DNA of 58,827 nt from Bacteroidales bacterium UBA6366 (GTDB lineage: Bacteria; Bacteroidota; Bacteroidia; Bacteroidales; UBA932). Below the pieces are notes generated by a model. It was not told the origin of the DNA. It did no database searches and saw only the letters and a list, made by a program, of their open reading frames with translations. The stretch spans positions 1 to 58,827 of the forward strand of contig DJRG01000068.1 of the NCBI GenBank assembly GCA_002438845.1. Direction: 5' to 3'. Positions 58,301-58,827 of this stretch are shown here, piece by piece (positions within the stretch are counted from its first letter, which is position 1; every line of letters begins with the position of its first letter). Position numbers and translations under genes: made by a program.

Positions 58301-58827
58301 GCCGAAGATCCCGGAAGATATGAGGGAAGAGATTTTCCGCCCGTTCGTCCAGTGCAAGCCTAACGACTCTTATGCGACAAAGGGCACGGGCCTTGGCCTT
58401 GCCCTTGCGAGATCGCTCGCGATTCTCCAGGGCGGCACCATCGATGTGGATAACTCCGCCGACGACAACAGTTTCATCCTGCGTCTGCCGCTGTCCAATG
58501 AATATGCCGGGGCCGAAGTCTCCGACAAACCTGAAGCCACGGATGGCGCCGGGCCAGAGGCTCACGAGTCCTCCAACACGGACGAGCGGTACTCCGTCCT
58601 GCTGGTCGAGGACAGCCCGGACATGCTGAACTTTCTTGCCCGACAGTTTTCCTCCACCTGCAATGTGTTTACCGCCAGCGACGGCAACGAAGCGCTGACC
58701 GTTCTCAAAAACAACAATATAAGCCTGATCATCTCAGACGTGATGATGCCTGGGATGAACGGCATGGAATTGTGCAGGAAAGTGAAGTCCGACGTGGAGT
58801 TCAGCCATATTCCTGTCATACTCCTCA
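55353..58827 (+). CDS. Hybrid two-component system regulator (HTCS), 3' end outside the window
   Basis: 1158 codons are visible from the ATG at 55353; the output helices beyond the receiver are cut off. A signal peptide (to about 28) is followed by two propellers of reg_prop repeats (about 35-670; GYMWFGTKDGLNRYDG, GTIWIGTDRGVYKYD), a Y_Y_Y domain (about 690-770), a transmembrane helix (about 783-805), HisKA H-box FFTDIAHEIRTPLTLI (His near 840), HATPase with TNLLNNAVKYSG and GTGLGLALARSLA, and a receiver from about 1082 with VEDS and phospho-Asp in IISDVMMPGMNG. An AraC HTH is expected next. It probably controls a utilisation locus to the right of the window. Propeller sequence differs clearly from the HTCS at 10431. 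Confidence 0.95.
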   Translation, partial: MCGNNNIWHMMLSLAVSFLGSITVYAGEGEVRTDAQSYCFRTVNVSDGLSQNTVFGILQDRTGYMWFGTKDGLNRYDGRSFRIFNKDNSALRCNFITNLAEDCDGTIWIGTDRGVYKYDPLMDCISSLSDTTKQGISISCHVSGMEWIQDKKELWISVEKQGLFAYSMKDNTLRLIFEPPLSISTFSKIGNRLWYGQYLDNLYSIDTEFSENPSPFQNSDGAEVFSGETVNDILAGGHNRIYAGTTSGLLEINLTTGKAKKILSGYVRSLDFRDNDELWAGSESGLYIIDTQDGSILRHIVTPDQDEPYSLADNAIYSLFKDREQGMWIGSYFGGVNYLPFPYTLFEKYYPHGEVSFLGRRVREFCQDENGTIWIGTEDKGLFRMDPVTGQVSPWSDPVIQKNVHGLLADGNRLWVGTFSGGLNRIDLKTGKTVHYAKGDRNYPADNAFSIIRTSADDLIIGTTVGAVFHNEDTDSFETIPELDGVFVYQALETSNGDLWFATYADGLYRLEVGSDKWFHYKTSENRKDTKCISSDNITSIFEDSRNRLWVTTLGGGFCLFHPEDGTFTRFTSDDGFPSSVFYKVIEDRDKALWLTSENGLIRFRPETGEKQLYTTANGLLSDQFNFQSGFCSQSGKIYIGSINGFIAFDPSSFRNNEYVPPVTFTDLYLFGELMKPGAKDSPLTSNITFTDRIVLKHNQNTFSLRLSALSYLTPEMNKIEYKVEGLDEKWSLVEKSSMIICSNLPHGHYRIKIRGSNGDGVANPEVRSLDVIIKPPFYLTIFAKISYVVMTIFLAAAVFFVLHRRTKRRQMEEMERFEHEKEKELYDAKINFFTDIAHEIRTPLTLINCTIDDIYSSKGIPDNLTEDMDVVESNTKRLLELVNQLLDFRKAESKGYRLDIVKTDVAVILKSVICGFRVMAERKNVSLTTDIPDSLTAYVDKDGFSKIITNLLNNAVKYSGTYIHVKLFSDSGHLVFTVSNDGPKIPEDMREEIFRPFVQCKPNDSYATKGTGLGLALARSLAILQGGTIDVDNSADDNSFILRLPLSNEYAGAEVSDKPEATDGAGPEAHESSNTDERYSVLLVEDSPDMLNFLARQFSSTCNVFTASDGNEALTVLKNNNISLIISDVMMPGMNGMELCRKVKSDVEFSHIPVILL

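Noticed and set aside
1..58827. GAATAT as a KOPS or Chi-like polar signal
   Set aside because: By hand count the two orientations are nearly balanced (about 83 against 67, with some 17 palindromic copies counted in the first), so no strong strand skew is visible.
1..58827. CRISPR array or prophage
   Set aside because: No regularly spaced direct repeats of suitable length and no phage structural or integrase genes are present.

Overview
The window looks like a chromosomal segment of a member of the Bacteroidota, most likely order Bacteroidales. The grounds are SusC/SusD pairs, hybrid two-component regulators with beta-propeller sensor domains, a dipeptidyl-peptidase 7-type S46 peptidase, an EF-G2-like factor, a fused SecDF, and promoters of the Bacteroidota -33/-7 type (TTTG, 19-20 bases, TAnnTTTG). 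I cannot name a genus. No rRNA, tRNA, CRISPR array, integrase or insertion-sequence transposase is visible.

Left part (1-19640): a polysaccharide utilisation locus for an amino-sugar glycan. On the minus strand a hybrid two-component regulator (HTCS) is followed by a ROK sugar kinase, a GH18-ThuA fusion, a SusC/SusD pair and a second SusC cut by the window edge. Diverging on the plus strand are a NagB-type deaminase, an FHS/NagP-type MFS transporter, a ThuA-like lipoprotein and a GH9 hydrolase. Together they suggest capture, cleavage, import, phosphorylation and deamination of GlcN/GlcNAc-containing oligosaccharides.

Middle (19641-38601): a DUF486 membrane protein, aspartate ammonia-lyase and SecDF, then an envelope-stress or efflux module. 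A PD40/SPOR-like exported protein, a sigma-54 response regulator and its histidine kinase (plus strand) face a five-gene minus-strand operon: TolC-like channel, membrane fusion protein, ABC ATPase and two FtsX/MacB-like permeases. Upstream of the tolC-like gene there is a well-formed -24/-12 sigma-54 promoter and two 19-bp palindromes, so the regulator pair very probably drives this operon. One permease gene is bracketed by two nearly identical 118-bp MITE-like elements in inverted orientation.

Right part (38602-58827): a transglutaminase-like lipoprotein, an EF-G2-like translation factor with a degenerate G domain, an XRE regulator next to a small unknown gene, RNase HII, an S46 peptidase, Mrp, a YfhO-like membrane protein and glycosyltransferase pair, DHFR, a sodium:neurotransmitter-type symporter, and the first two thirds of a second HTCS.

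Two sequence-level signals run through the whole window. One is a family of REP-like palindromes built on CTTCGACAAGCTCAG. The other is a strong excess of the hexamer GAATAT/ATATTC (about 150 loci by my hand count, roughly five times chance), most often as TGAATAT. It occurs in all reading frames and both orientations and clusters at gene boundaries. I regard this hexamer as the most unusual feature of the window.
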